From Siphonodentalium dalli (taxonomy: Eukaryota > Mollusca > Scaphopoda > Gadilida > Siphonodentaliidae): DNA of 64,000 bases. A program made the position numbers and the translations under genes. Below the pieces are notes generated by a model. It made no database searches. It was not told the origin of the DNA and saw nothing but the letters and a program-made list of their open reading frames with translations. This document shows, piece after piece, positions 50,216 to 62,110 of the stretch (positions within the stretch are counted from its first letter, which is position 1; each line of letters opens with the position of its first letter). Location of the stretch: NCBI GenBank assembly GCA_032622095.1, contig CP136069.1, positions 199,921,239 to 199,985,238 on the forward strand, given 5' to 3'.

Positions 50216-50400
50216 CAAGTTGGACGATTGGGACCTTGGACGATTGGTACCTTGGCCGATTGGGACCTTGGACGATAGGACCTTGGACGATTGGGACCTT
50301 GGCCAATTGAGACCTCAGACGATTCGGACATTGGCCGATTGCGACCATGTAAGATTGCGACCTTGGGTGAAGGGACAATGAGTCAGGAGAATTGGGACCT
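50216..50400. repeat. Short tandem repeat GATTGGGACCTTGGAC
   Basis: About nine irregular units of 17-21 bp (GATTGGGACCTTGG, GATTGCGACC, GATTCGGACATTGG). Similar proteins can be read in several frames, an effect of the repeat. Confidence 0.7.
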
Positions 50401-50779
50401 TATCATGTTTTAGTATTACAGAACATAAAACATGTAGATATATTCGTTCGATTATCGATCTATCTTATTCAATCTTCCAAATTACTTCGACATAATTTGG
50501 AGGTTCAATTGAGCCGTGTCTGTATAGTGTCGATATCGAGGACAACATAACAAGTTTCATGATTTTTTTTGTAATCTAAGTAACGGATAAAACACTCTAC
50601 CCCCCCCCCCCCTGCCACGCCCCTACTGATAATGCTTGAATATCGCTATAAGGACGCAGGCCGTCAGAAGTGGCCCCTCATTTTTTGTTAGCAGTGTGTG
50701 TACAATTGGTGGTGCCTTTTAAAATTATTAGCCAATATTAGGGCACCCACACACAATTATACTATGTTTATCACTGATT

Positions 50780-51140
50780 ACTTTACATTAAACATATTTT
50801 ATTCGTATCTAATAAGGGATCGGGATATTTCAACTTATATTTAGGCCCCGTGACAATACATTGTTAATACATGAAAAGAAGGCGATACCAGACACGCATT
50901 TGATGAGAAAAGTTGTGTTTGCCTTTTGTCGAATACCATCCTCCGGTTTATGAGTCTAGCCAATACGTGTACGAAATGTTTAAGGGTTACTTTACTATAT
51001 TGGCCTGTATACGTGTACTATTGGTACAGTTTAATGAACATGTGAATATATACAGTTCATGGGTATATCACTCAAAAATAGACCGAGGCTAATCTTAATT
51101 AATGTAATAGAGAATTTGGCGACTGGCCAAATGTCAACAT
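50780..51140. repeat. Dispersed repeat R, copy 1
   Basis: It matches 62479-62850 in several collinear blocks: ATTTTATTCGTAT, AAGGGATCGGG, AAGAAGGCGATA, TTGTCGAATA-like, and TAGAGAATTTGG. The family is unknown. Short relatives of one end occur at 23253-23325 and 49665-49735. Confidence 0.6.
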
Positions 51141-52305
51141 TGACAACATATCCTCGTGCAACTAGGTTCATGTTATTCCGTTTTATGGCGCGGGCTGCAG
51201 TGAAAAGTGAAAACACATTATAAAGAGCGTGCGTCTGGTAAGTCTGTGACCCGGGTCACGAAAAAGGGTAGATTAAATAATGCCAATATATGGAATAATG
51301 CCGTATCGAAATAGTCGCATATTGGGCTGTTTTAAAAAACCGCGTTTTAGTACCATATAGAGCGTATATTGAGGTTAAACAATACTAATACGAGCTTATA
51401 TCGCTCAGTAAAATAAGACTGTTATGTGCTTAATTTCAAGAGAACAGACTGGAATTGACCTTTAGCACTGTTTGTTATGCATATTTTGCTTTGAACTGTA
51501 CCATTATAAATGTAGCCTTCGTGCATACGACCTGACTCACATAAAGAAGCAACATTTTGCTGTATATATACTCTGCGCGCTCATGCGATGTTTTCGTTAT
51601 CCAAACATTCCCAATGTCATAACTCAAATACCGAATGATGAAGTGTATTCACAAACCATTATTATACATATTAGCGTTCCTATTATATCCTAAATATTAT
51701 AATAGCATGACAAATATGGCCCGAAATTTAATCGACACATTTAAAGAATGTGTTGTGTTGTCAGTAACCCGATACATGCGTCACCCCGACCAACAGAGTA
51801 GCATATATCGTCAGCTGTGGACACCACAATAGTTTGTTTTACGCCAGATAACTAACACGGGAAACGTTTAATCGTTAGCCAGGTTTAGCTACACGCACGT
51901 GCTACTTGTAACGTGTGTTACCATTTCCAAACGGAGGTCAACTGACTCACACGATCATTCCTCCTACACGTACACGATAAAACTGTTTAGAAGTGTTGTG
52001 TCCAACGTGGATCATACGAAACGTGTATCAAAAAGGATTACACCAATGTTCTAATAAAGAATGACCGACCGACGCTATGTGGGAAGTGTTCCAATTAAAC
52101 CTGGCTATTAACTCCTTGATAACTGAATACTCGCCTCATGTGGGGATACATGATTCCTATTGATTCATTTGCTGGGACGTTCAGCTAATAAGTTAAATAA
52201 ACAGCCGTCGGCTTATATATATCCTTATACCACTGAAACATTATATGTTTCTCTGTTTGTCTTCTGCTCGACCTTTAGTACACTTTTATAATTTGCTGGG
52301 AGAAT

Positions 52306-52560
52306 CCATTAAACGGGCATGGCTCATTCGAGCTTCCAAATTTTGTCTGCGTAATTTTAAATGAGATATAAGATAGGTTGAAAAATACACGAAAGTTTGA
52401 TATACCGGCTTCATATGTTTGATATACCGGCTTCATATGCTTGATATACCGGCTTCATATGCTTGATATACCGGCTTCATATGCTCTGATAAATACTTGC
52501 CACAGTCAAAGCCATTTTCCAGCTTTTTTTCAATGTTTCGCACATAAGTGAAACAAACGG
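52306..52560. repeat. Dispersed repeat E, copy with internal 22-bp expansion
   Basis: It shares ATGGCTCATTCGAGCTTC, AAATTNTGTCTNCGTAATTT, ATAAGATAGGTTGA and GTGAAACAAACG with 53946-54130. Within it, TTTGATATACCGGCTTCATA then TG is repeated four times (52396-52483); the other copy has one. Partial inverted copies lie near 48905-48985 and 50465-50560. Confidence 0.7.
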
Positions 52561-53945
52561 TCTTTATTTCTACTATATTGGTAATACAACAAGGAACGAT
52601 ATTTTCTGTTCCATGCTGTGCAAATGGATGTTTTTCTGTTTGGGACCCAAACATCCTGTTCGAAGTTGTATCTTGTATTTCTTCAATGCGTCTTTCTGTC
52701 TTTCGCAGAACGGTAGATCAGGTATTTGTCGACCTATTTCGACACCTGAACAGATTCAAAAGCGAATATTAACAGTTGTAATTTGGAGCGTAAACCGCCA
52801 CGTGGCCTTAAGTAATCATAGGGTTATATATACTACACTGAAAGGGAAATAGATTTCTAAACAACATTATAGCGTCTGGTTTTTGGCTGACTGAAGCTCA
52901 TCCGAATCTTTTCATTACTTTATAAGAATTTCGGTGACGACACTCACATATATGTCATATATGTCCCACACCGCTGAGCGTAACGAGTTACTATTCAGAA
53001 TAATGCATACACGTGGTATTTTTTTTTAATCGCTTACCTTGCTGTGTGTGCTCAACCAAGCGCGCTGACGCAGCAAGAAACGACATTAATATTCAAAATT
53101 TATCTATTGAATCAATAGCGTCACATACCGCATGCACGCGGTTCTATAAATGACTATGTTTCATAAATAGGCGCCTCCCTCGAGTACATAAAGGACGTCC
53201 TGGTTACAAACCAACAAGGAAAGATAACTCGAATACTTCCCCGAGCGAACAAGAGCAATATTTAAAGTTGCCCTGTGTGATTTGAGACCATTAAACCACG
53301 ATATTTACGCTTTTTATACCAGATAATAATTAGATCGCCACATTGCATGAATCAAAAGAGGATGTTTGCATCAACACGTTTTGAACATTTGTCGATCTAA
53401 ACCCCTTATAAACGCGGTAGATGACAAAGAGAGTCTTAAATTATGGCCGAAGGGGTCGGGTCACTCCCACCAAAATAAAGTGCTGAGGGGTACACAGGTT
53501 TTGGAAATGTGCTGAAGGGTTACGCAGGGTTTGTGATAGGCACTAATGCAGTTAATTTAGCTGTGTCTCTGAAAGTCTGGCGACCATCAGACATTTTAAT
53601 TTGTCTTGGAACATATACCATTACTCTCTAACATAAGTCATGGCAGACACGAAAACTAAAAGTCATTAGAACGAGATTTCAAAACCTGTGTACCTGTTAT
53701 CATATTTTCAAACACTGTGTACGCTTCAGGAATTTAGTTTTTGGTGAGAGTGACCCCTACAGTTATATTATGAGTTTTTGTGATCGTTCTCGACGTATGC
53801 GCTATTAATGATTTTGAGGATTTTGCGGATGCCTGTGATGATGGTGAATGCAAGTATTTTTCATTTTCTTTTCTCTGGTAAGCGAAACATTGGAAATTCA
53901 ATATTAATTAATTAACTAATTAATTAATTGTTGTCAACTGGGACG

Positions 53946-54130
53946 GTGGATCCTTAAATGAACATGGCTCATTCGAGCTTCTAAATTATGTCTACGTAAT
54001 TTGGAAGGAGTATAAGATAGGTTGACAAATAGACGAAATATTGATATACCGGCTTTAAATGCTCTGAAAAATACTTTCCATGATTACAGGCATTTTCCAA
54101 TTGTTTTCAATTTGTGAAACAAACGATCGT
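53946..54130. repeat. Dispersed repeat E, unexpanded copy
   Basis: Collinear with 52306-52560 but with a single GATATACCGGCTT unit. It lies directly left of the 30-bp minisatellite. Confidence 0.7.
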
Positions 54131-54139
54131 AACTATATC

Positions 54140-55450
54140 ATCATGAACCACAACCATCGTAGCAAATCAGCAGGTCCCACTAAGATTATAACTAAATAAA
54201 CCGGAACCACAAACATCATAGCTAAATCAGCAGGACACAATAAGAGTATAGCTAAATCAGCAAGACGTACCAACATCATAGTTAAATTAGCAGAACCCAC
54301 CAACATAATAGCTAAACCAGCAAGACGTACCAACATCATAGCTAAACCAGCAAGACGTACCAACATCATAGCTAAACCAGCAAGACGTACCAACATCATA
54401 GCTAAACCAGCAAGACGTACCAACATCATAGTTAAATCAGGATGACCCACCAATATCATAGCTAAACCAGCAAGACGTACCAACATCATAGTTAAATCAG
54501 GATGACCCACCAATATCATAGCTAAACCAGCAAGACGTACCAACATCATAGTTAAATCAGGATGACCCACCAATATCATAGCTAAATCAGGATGACCCAC
54601 CAATATCATAGTTAAATCAGGATGACCCACCAATATCATAGCTAAATCAGCAAGACGTACCAACATCATAGTTAAATCAGGATGACCCACCAATATCATA
54701 GCTAAATCAGCAAGACGTACCAACATCATAGTTAAATTAGCAGAACCCAACAACATCATAGCTAAATCAGGATGACCCACCAATATCATAGCTAAATCAG
54801 CAAGACGTACCAACATCATAGTTAAATTAGCAGAACCCAACAACATCATAGCTAAATCAGGATGACCCACCAATATCATAGCTAAATCAGCAAGACGTAC
54901 CAACATCATAGTTAAATTAGCAGAACCCAACAACATCATAGCTAAATTAGCAGAACCCACCAACATCATAGCAAAATTAGCAGAACCCACCAACATCATA
55001 GCTAAATCAGCAAGACGTACCAACATCATAGCTAAATCAGCAAGACGTACCAACATCATAGCTAAATCAGCAAGACGTACCAACATCATAGCTAAATCAG
55101 CAAGACGTACCAACATCATAGCTAAATCAGCAAGACGTACCAACATCATAGTTAAATTAGCAGAACCCAACAACATCATAGCTAAACCAGGATGACCCAC
55201 CAATATCATAGCTAAATCAGCAGGATCCCACCAACATCATAGCTAAATCAACAGGACCCACCAACATCATAGCTAAATCAACAGGACCCACCAATATCAT
55301 AGCTAAATCATCATGACCAAATAAGATCATAGCTATATCGACAGGACCCACAAACTCCATAGCAAATCAGCAAGACCCACCAACATCATAGATAAATCAG
55401 CAGGACCCATCTGCACAAACATCATAGACAAATAAGCAGGATCCAATTGA
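54140..55450. repeat. 30-bp minisatellite, about 42 units
   Basis: The unit is ACCAACATCATAGCTAAATC followed by AGCAAGACGT. At least three variants are interleaved (ending AGCAAGACGT, AGGATGACCC and AGCAGAACCC), producing higher-order patterns. A minus-strand frame of about 358 codons is open through it only because the 30-bp unit lacks stops in that frame. Confidence 0.9.
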
Positions 55451-55489
55451 TCATAACTATATCATCGGGACATCATATAACAACAGCAT

Positions 55490-55845
55490 ATTATAGCTAT
55501 ATCAGCAGGATCCACCAACACCATAGCTGAATCAGCAGGACCATAGCTATATCAGCAGGATCCACCAACACCATAGCTCAATCAGCAGGATCATAGCTAT
55601 ATCAGTAGGATCCACCAACACCATAGCTCAATCAGCAGGATCATAGCTATATCAGTAGGATCCACCAACACCATAGCTCAATCAGCAGGATCATAGCTAT
55701 ATCAGTAGGATCCACCAACACCATAGCTCAATCAGCAGGATCATAGCTATATCAGTAGGATCCACCAACACCATAGCTCAATCAGCAGGATCATAGCTAT
55801 ATCAGTAGGATCCACCAACACCATAGCTGAATCAGCAGGACACAC
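55490..55845. repeat. 50-bp minisatellite derived from the 30-bp unit, about seven units
   Basis: The unit is GGATCCACCAACACCATAGC then TCAATCAGCA (a full 30-bp unit) plus GGATCATAGCTATATCAGTA (a 20-bp shortened unit). It repeats at 50-bp spacing (55580, 55630, 55680 and so on) with almost no divergence. Confidence 0.88.
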
Positions 55846-55877
55846 AAAGTGACACAAACAGCACAGCTAATCAGGAA

Positions 55878-56012
55878 CTAAATGTCGAGGTAAATCAACG
55901 GGATCTAAATGTCGAGGTAAATCAACGGGATCTAAATGTCGAGGTAAATCAACGGGATCTAAATGTCGAGGTAAATCAACGGGATCTAAATGTCATAGGT
56001 AAATCAGCAGAA
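55878..56012. repeat. 27-bp minisatellite, five units
   Basis: CTAAATGTCGAGGTAAATCA then ACGGGAT, tandemly repeated from 55878; the last unit varies (GTCATAGGT). Confidence 0.88.
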
Positions 56013-56277
56013 GCGACCAAAATCATAGCATTTTAACAAATCCAATGGACGCCTCTAAATAAACACGATGCGTTTGTCTATCGTCATTCAATCGGGACAT
56101 TTCTCTGGATACGTACAATATACATTCATGTATACATGTTCTTTTTTGTTGTATACAGAAGCGCATTGATCGCAAAGTTTACACATTCAGAACTTGTTAG
56201 GGCATGTTTATATGTTGGCGGAAAGAGAAAGCCACACCACTGATTGTTTTGTATTAAAATTACATATAATCGACAAG

Positions 56278-56724
56278 CCTGAGTTTAGTGTGCTTGTCAT
56301 ATGCAGAATGAGGTCCCCAAATGGTGAATTTAGTGACCCTATCCCGCATCACGGGCTATCGTCACCAAATTCACCCCCTGGGGACCTCATTCTGATTAGG
56401 CCTCATCTGCCATGGGAGACATAGTCTCAGATTGAATAATGAATTTTGTGATTTGCAATCATTGGGAACCTCGATTATGCAATGTGTCGTCTGCCAATTT
56501 GGGGATATAGAGAAACTAAACTAAAAAAAATCAAAAAAAATCTATGTGAATAAGTTTCTATATAAATTTGATTATAAAGAAACTTTCCAGAGAATATGAG
56601 GCCTAAGCAGAATAAGGTACCCATAGGGTGAATTTAGTGATGCTAGCCCAATATGCGGGATAGCGTCACTAAATTCACCCTCTGGGACCTCATTCTGCAA
56701 ATGACAGGCACACTAAATTCAGAC
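56278..56724. mobile_element. Family 4 foldback element, copy 5
   Basis: Ends CTGAGTTTAGTGTGCTTGTC and its inverse near 56700-56722 give about 40-bp terminal repeats. Each end is followed by an inner palindrome (GGTGAATTTAGTGA / TCACTAAATTCACC). This is the best-preserved copy in the window. Confidence 0.7.
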
Positions 56725-58087
56725 TCGATAGTCGACATACATGGACTTAGTATGAAAGGCGATCGGACTCAATAAGCAGGTAAACGAACGCTCCTGTTTT
56801 GAGCGAATGTTTGGCTGTTGGGATCGACTATGACCCATTCAACAAGGCTCGAAAGCTTTATCCGTTAAATATACAACTGAAAACGAATAGCACTTAAAAC
56901 ACGTACATTCTGAATTGTTCGACGAGAGATTATAATCATACTTCTGCCATTTACATGACATAGTGAAACATAGTAGAAACTGGAGTGTACACTGCACGAA
57001 ACCGACAGCCTCGAATGCGTTAGCCTACAAATACACAGCCTCGAATGCGTTAGCCTTCAAATACATTGCCCCGAAACAGATAACACTCAAGGGACATACT
57101 AGAGGTGTGTCGCAAACTTATGGTCAGCCGTTACGATAACAGTTAGTGCATTACGTCACAAATTTATTAGAACATTCTAACTGTAACCGCGAAGACATAA
57201 CCGCCAAAACGGATATGTCTTATATTGCTTCGGTTTGCGCCACACAATTCTTTTAAAGGTACACACTCCGATTCGATATTCCCCGTATCATCAGATTCCA
57301 ACAATAACAACTACAACAACATCAACATTTCTTCAAAAGACGCTTTGATTATAAGAATCAATTAATTACCAAAACAATAAAGCTAACCACTGTAAATTCG
57401 AGTATAATATTTTCCAAAAACATGTCAGGCCGTCAAATATTCCAGGTGGTGAAGAGTACAAATCGACTGATTATTTGATGATTGGGGGTGGGTTACTAAT
57501 GGAGGTGGGGGTACTGAATACACATAATATTGCTCGGTATTTGCGATAAATTAAGGCATAGTACTGATATACCGAACGGTCTCAATATATTTGTTTCATA
57601 TCCGATATATCCTGCGCGATGTCGCGGCAAAAACTGTTCAATATGGAATAGGGATCTATCATGCGACTTATAGAATGGCGTTCTTCCACAGATTACGCGT
57701 TAATTTCGCATCAATCGCCTATTGATAATTATTGAATTGGGACGTTATACGTAATTTCACAATTCACTCCATTTCATTATCGGCCATCATTTTGGTTTCG
57801 CCGAAGAAACCACGAAGAATCCTCAGATTATACTTATTTCTTAAAGTGTATTGGGCGGTCAGACACCCATACATTTGATCTTTAAGTGGTATCTATTCTG
57901 TTGTTTTTGACAGGTTTGACAACTTAAGGCTACCACTTGACTCCTAAATTGTACAGGAATAATAACGGGCATTAGATGGTAGTTTAACATTAGGTGGTCG
58001 ATCACGTCAAACTTTCTTTCGTCATAAGCTCCTCCCCTGACCACATACTATATACCGACATTCGCACCCGTATATACATGTACTTAC

Positions 58088-58578
58088 TCAATTTCTTCTG
58101 CTTCTAACTCATCATCTAGACCGGCTACGCGGGCGTCCAAATCGGCCTTCTCCTTCGCCATGTCATCTAATAATTTCCTGCAGGCAGTAAGCTCCGTCTC
58201 GTACATTTCCTTCATCTTGTCCACGTCGAACCCCTTAGCTTTCTTTAATCTTTCCAACTCGCTTAATAGCGACTTATTTTGGGCTTCATGGAACCTAACA
58301 CTTTCGATGTAACCGGCTAATTTTGTATTAAGTCCTTGCATTTCTTTCTTTTCCTTATCTCTTCCAGTCTTGATATTATTGAGTCCTTCATTAGACATTG
58401 CAGCATAGGTTCCGTGCGCCAGAGGGATCGGTGTGTTAGTCATGGTTGTTGTACGTATCGTCTGGTGCTGCATATTACCAAATCCTGCATGATTTGCTGG
58501 CGCCCTGTTAATAACAGTTGTTCGACCCTGGGTCTTTGCCTTCCAGGCTCCCTTCGTCTTTTGCGGTTTATCAGCCAT
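58088..58578 (-). CDS. IF protein exon 1b: alternative head plus coil 1A and start of coil 1B
   Basis: It encodes residues 1-163 plus two bases of codon 164. The ATG at 58578 has A at -3 and G at +4, and an in-frame TAA lies 18 nt upstream, so this start is well supported. The head (1-75) carries TQGRTTVINR and GTYAAMSNEG, both matched in exon 1a. The rod begins near EKKEMQGLN (76), with the coil 1A signature LAGYIESVRFHEAQN. The exon ends ..EEIE at GA|GTAAGT, and the G that starts exon 2 completes Glu. Over residues 76-164 it matches exon 1a at about 59 of 89 positions without a gap. No second set of downstream IF exons lies between it and exon 1a, so sharing exons 2-11 is inferred. It could instead be an orphaned exon of a decayed duplicate, but its frame and donor are intact. 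Confidence 0.88.
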
Positions 58579-58722
58579 GTTGTTTGAGTCAAATTAATGC
58601 TAAGGTAATCCACAGAGATATAAGTCCCACTCTAAGTGTCCTGTGCTGAACTCTCAATCCGAAAACGAAACCTCGCCCACCAATCTTTTGCCGAGACTAC
58701 CCGACCTTCAGCAAACCAACAG

Positions 58723-58729
58723 CTATATA
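58723..58729 (-). promoter_or_regulatory. Candidate TATA box for the exon 1b promoter
   Basis: On the minus strand the sequence reads TATATAG inside TTATATAGCTG, about 145 bp upstream of the exon 1b ATG. A start site about 30 bp downstream would leave a 5' leader of roughly 115 nt. Exon 1a has only a weaker A/T-rich match (CATAAGTAAAAG, about 45861-45872) at a similar distance. No transcript data support either. Confidence 0.35.
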
Positions 58730-59365
58730 ACTATGCAAGAATGCGCAGCTTTATATTCAAGCCCTCAAATAATGCCTGCCCCGCCCTGGTCCGTCTAGGT
58801 GAGTAGGCAATTCTTGCTCACTAACTAGCAAACCTTGTCCTATTGGTTGGAGAAATTTTTCATTTCAATCGTTACTAATTGATCTTTTCATTAAGCAGAG
58901 AGAATAGGTTAGCATTGAAATCGAAATAGTCGGTGCATGAAATACGCATTCAAAGTTGCAGTATTGTAACTGTAAATATCTGTCATAGTTCGTCTCAATA
59001 GATTATACCATTCTTTTCAAGATATTTAAAAATGGAATGAATGCGCGACATAGATTTGTCACAATTGCCATTGTTTGGACCTGTGTGGCGAGCCGCATCA
59101 TCTCCCCATTGGTGATATACGGTCTGGTCTAAGTTTATCACTTTTTTCAGCCTGTGGACCATCTGTCACAACCTTGCCATTTTATGGTTGGAGACAAACC
59201 ACACACTGTGACGTGTTCATTCGTACTTGCGCGAAACTAACTTTTATTTTAATATTATGGATGGGACAACACCAATAACATTTGGAAAATGTATAACTTA
59301 TATATACATGCCGTGTACCTTTAATTCAGGTACAATATATATGATGAACTCGATACCCAATATAC

Positions 59366-59545
59366 GGACGGACCCGGGGCTTTCTTGCTCATTTTATTAT
59401 AACTTTCTGACTGATTCTGAAACTGCCTTATATACAGCAGGGTGCTCTGCTTGTTATTAGCGTATGTCAGCGTCCAATGGGCAAGAGATGGTACCTCTTG
59501 TCGTGAACTCAAGTGTCATTGGACATCCCCCATTTAATCACACCT
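59366..59545. repeat. Dispersed repeat F, copy 1
   Basis: About 180 bp closely matching 63228-63406, including CTTTCTGACTGATTCTGAAA, AGATGGTACCTCTT-like and CTCAAGTGTCATTGG. The family is unknown. Confidence 0.75.
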
Positions 59546-59698
59546 ATGTGTCACACAAAGAATCATCTACCCTCGAGTGATAAGGTCTGGTTTGCTTTGT
59601 CTAAGTTTATCATCTTTTCATCCTATGGACCATCTGTCCGGCACTCTTGATGCTACATTTTCGGATAAACAAGTTAAACCCCTTCTAAACAGCCCACC

Positions 59699-60220
59699 CT
59701 AAACGACGCCATCATAAACAATCCCATTCTAAACAACCCCATCCTAAAATATACCGACATAATATACATGTTGTTTGTACGTGTACCAAAACTTTTCAAA
59801 GAACCAAACCTAAAACCAAATAGTTTCCTAAACGACGCCATCATAAACAACCCCATCATAAACAACCCCATCCTAAAATATACCGACATAATATACATGT
59901 TGTTTGTACGTGTACCAAAACTTTTCAAAGAACCAGACCCACAACCAAATATTTTCCTAAACGACGCCATCATAAACAACTCCATCATAAACAATCCCAT
60001 CCTAAAATATACCGACATAATATACATGTTGTTTGTACGTGTACCAAAACTTTTCAAAGAACCAAACCTAAAACCAAATATTTTCCTAAACGACGCCATC
60101 ATAAACAACCCCACCATAAACAACCCCATCCTAAAATATACCGACATAATATACATGTTGTTTGTACGTGTACCAAAACTTTTCGAAGAACCAAACCTAA
60201 AACCAAATATTTTCCTCATG
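59699..60220. repeat. 129-bp tandem repeat, four units
   Basis: Units begin CTAAACGACGCCATCATAAA at 59699, 59828, 59957 and 60086, exactly 129 bp apart (43 codons). Open frames on both strands follow from this length; each unit also contains smaller CCCATCATAAACAA sub-repeats. Confidence 0.9.
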
Positions 60221-60379
60221 AAAAACCAAATGGGGTGGGGTTTCTATAGCAACTGACTGTCCAGATACACGAATCATGTTACCATCCATGTGCGTGCATC
60301 TGCAAGCATTTATCGGGAATGTACCAACATCGTTATTGATAGACTGCTTATAACGAAATTATGAGTGTATACACCTCCC

Positions 60380-61545
60380 ATGAATCCCGAATACCAGTTA
60401 ACAGAGAGACACGAATCCTGAATAGCAGTCAACTGAGAGGGGTGTCACCCACTACCCCCATCAATCCCGAATACTAGTTAACAGAGAGTGTGTCACCCCA
60501 ACCACCATGAATCATGAAAACCAGCTAACAGAGAGGGGTGTCACACCATACCTCCATCAATCCCGAATACTAGTTAACAGAGAGTGTGTCACCCCAACCA
60601 CCATGAATCATGAAAACCAGTTAACAGAGAGTGTGTCACCCCAACCCCCATGAATCACGAAAACCAGTTAACAGAGAGGGGTGTCACACCATACCTCCAT
60701 GAATCCCAAATACTAGTTAACAGAGAGTGTGTCACCCCAACCACCATGAATCATGAAAACCAGTTAACAGAGAGGGGTGTCACACCATACCTCCATGAAT
60801 CTCAAATACTAGTTAACAGAGAGTGTGTCACCCCAACCCCCATGAATCACGAAAACCAGCTAACAGAGAGGGGTGTCACACCATACCTCCATGAATCTCA
60901 AATACTAGTTAACAGAGAGTGTGTCACCCCAACCACCATGAATCACGAAAACCAGCTAACAGAGAGGGGTGTCACCCACTACCCCCATGAATCCCAAATA
61001 CTAGTTAACAGAGAGTGTGTCACCCCAACCACCATGAATCGTGAAAACCAGTTAACAGAGAGGGGTGTCACACCATACCTCCATGAATCTCAAATACTAG
61101 TTAACAGAGAGTGTGTCACCCCAACCCCCATGAATCACGAAAACCAGCTAACAGAGAGGGGTGTCACACCATACCTCCATGAATCCCAAATACTAGTTAA
61201 CAGAGAGTGTGTCACCCCAACCGCCATGAATCACGAAAACCAGCTAACAGAGAGGGGTGTCACACCATACCTCCATGAATCCCAAATTCTAGTTAACAGA
61301 GAGTGTGTCACCCCAACCACCATGAATCATGAAAACCAGTTAACAGAGAGGGGTGTCACCCACTACCCCCATGAAACCTAATTATACCAGTTAACAGAGA
61401 GGGTGTCACTCTACGTCCCATGAATCATGAATACCATATTAACAGAGAGGGGTGTTAGACCATACCCCATGAATCACGAAAACCAGTTAACTGAGAGGGG
61501 TGTCACCCACTACCCCCATGAATCCCAATTATACCAGTTAACAGA
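60380..61545. repeat. 96-bp dimeric minisatellite, about 12 dimers
   Basis: Two related half-units of about 48 bp alternate: ATGAATCACGAAAACCAG..GAGAGGGGTGTCAC and ATGAATCCCAAATACTAG..GAGAGTGTGTCACC. A plus-strand frame of about 243 codons is open across it, again explained by the period. Confidence 0.9.
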
Positions 61546-62110
61546 GAAAAAATAAATATTTGAACAATTTGATTCTACTAAGCTACAAACAAGCCTTGTT
61601 GTTGAACGTTGAATACGGATAAACATGGGCCTATGCATTCAGTTAACATGTGGGCATGAGGCATGCGTACCCGTTAAAAATCATCAGAATTCCGCAGTGG
61701 GGGGGGGGGGGGGGTGACGCACCCCATGATACCACCGTCACTACATAGATCTTGTCCGCGTACGGGTAACCAAACTTTGACGTTAACCGTTTCTATACTA
61801 AATGAGTTCTCCTACTCAGTTATAATAGTACACATTGGAATGGTCTATTATTCACTTGGAGAGATGTTAAGGATATGTGCAGACGACAGCCAGACAAAAA
61901 GATAATACAATTGCAGAAGAATTCATCTTCATTGGTACGAAATGTTAGATGATAAGTTCCGGGCTTTCCACTTACATGTACTGCACCACACAGTCACAAC
62001 GATAACCTGACTGTTCAATTTCTTTAGCAATAGCAAAACGTTACGCGTACGCGTTACTGCATCTCGTTTTAAAACATCGCGACGACTTAGCTGTAAGTGG
62101 AATCCTAAAA

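Larger units (their letters stand above)
45715..58087. other. Region between first exons: exon 1a promoter side and extra intron of the 1b transcript
   Basis: The few hundred bases right of 45714 should hold the 1a leader and promoter. Further right are a family 1 element, a 120-bp tandem duplication (47111-47335), copies of two dispersed repeats, a three-part minisatellite (54140-56012) and a family 4 element. No IF exon is visible here, which is why exon 1b is inferred to use exon 2 at 26.7 kb. Confidence 0.55.
1406..58578 (-). other. Intermediate filament gene, whole span (alternative first exons, lamin-tail C-terminus)
   Basis: The gene is reconstructed from exons whose donors, acceptors and phases all agree. 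The order is first exon 1b or 1a, then exons 2-11 leftwards. The 1a product is about 591 residues: head 1-75, rod about 76-427, linker 428-464, lamin-tail domain about 465-591. The rod of 352 residues is the length known for lamins and protostome cytoplasmic IF proteins; vertebrate cytoplasmic rods are 42 residues shorter in coil 1B. No nuclear localisation cluster and no C-terminal CaaX box are seen, so a cytoplasmic filament subunit rather than a lamin is inferred. It would form parallel coiled-coil dimers assembling into 10-nm filaments. Introns are very large (up to 31 kb from exon 1b) and full of repeats. No transcript evidence is available here. Confidence 0.9.

Noticed and set aside
54133-55209. 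358-codon minus-strand frame rich in Leu and Met
   Set aside because: It is an exact consequence of the 30-bp tandem unit. Although it resembles a membrane-protein composition, no non-repeat sequence supports it.
59674-60256. Frames of 162 and 181 codons on opposite strands
   Set aside because: Both come from the same 129-bp tandem unit (43 codons), so neither is independent evidence for a gene.
60650-61381. 243-codon plus-strand frame with a repeated NHENQLTERG-type motif
   Set aside because: The 96-bp period keeps the frame open. The array is bounded by the same repeat outside the frame and has no promoter or splice context.
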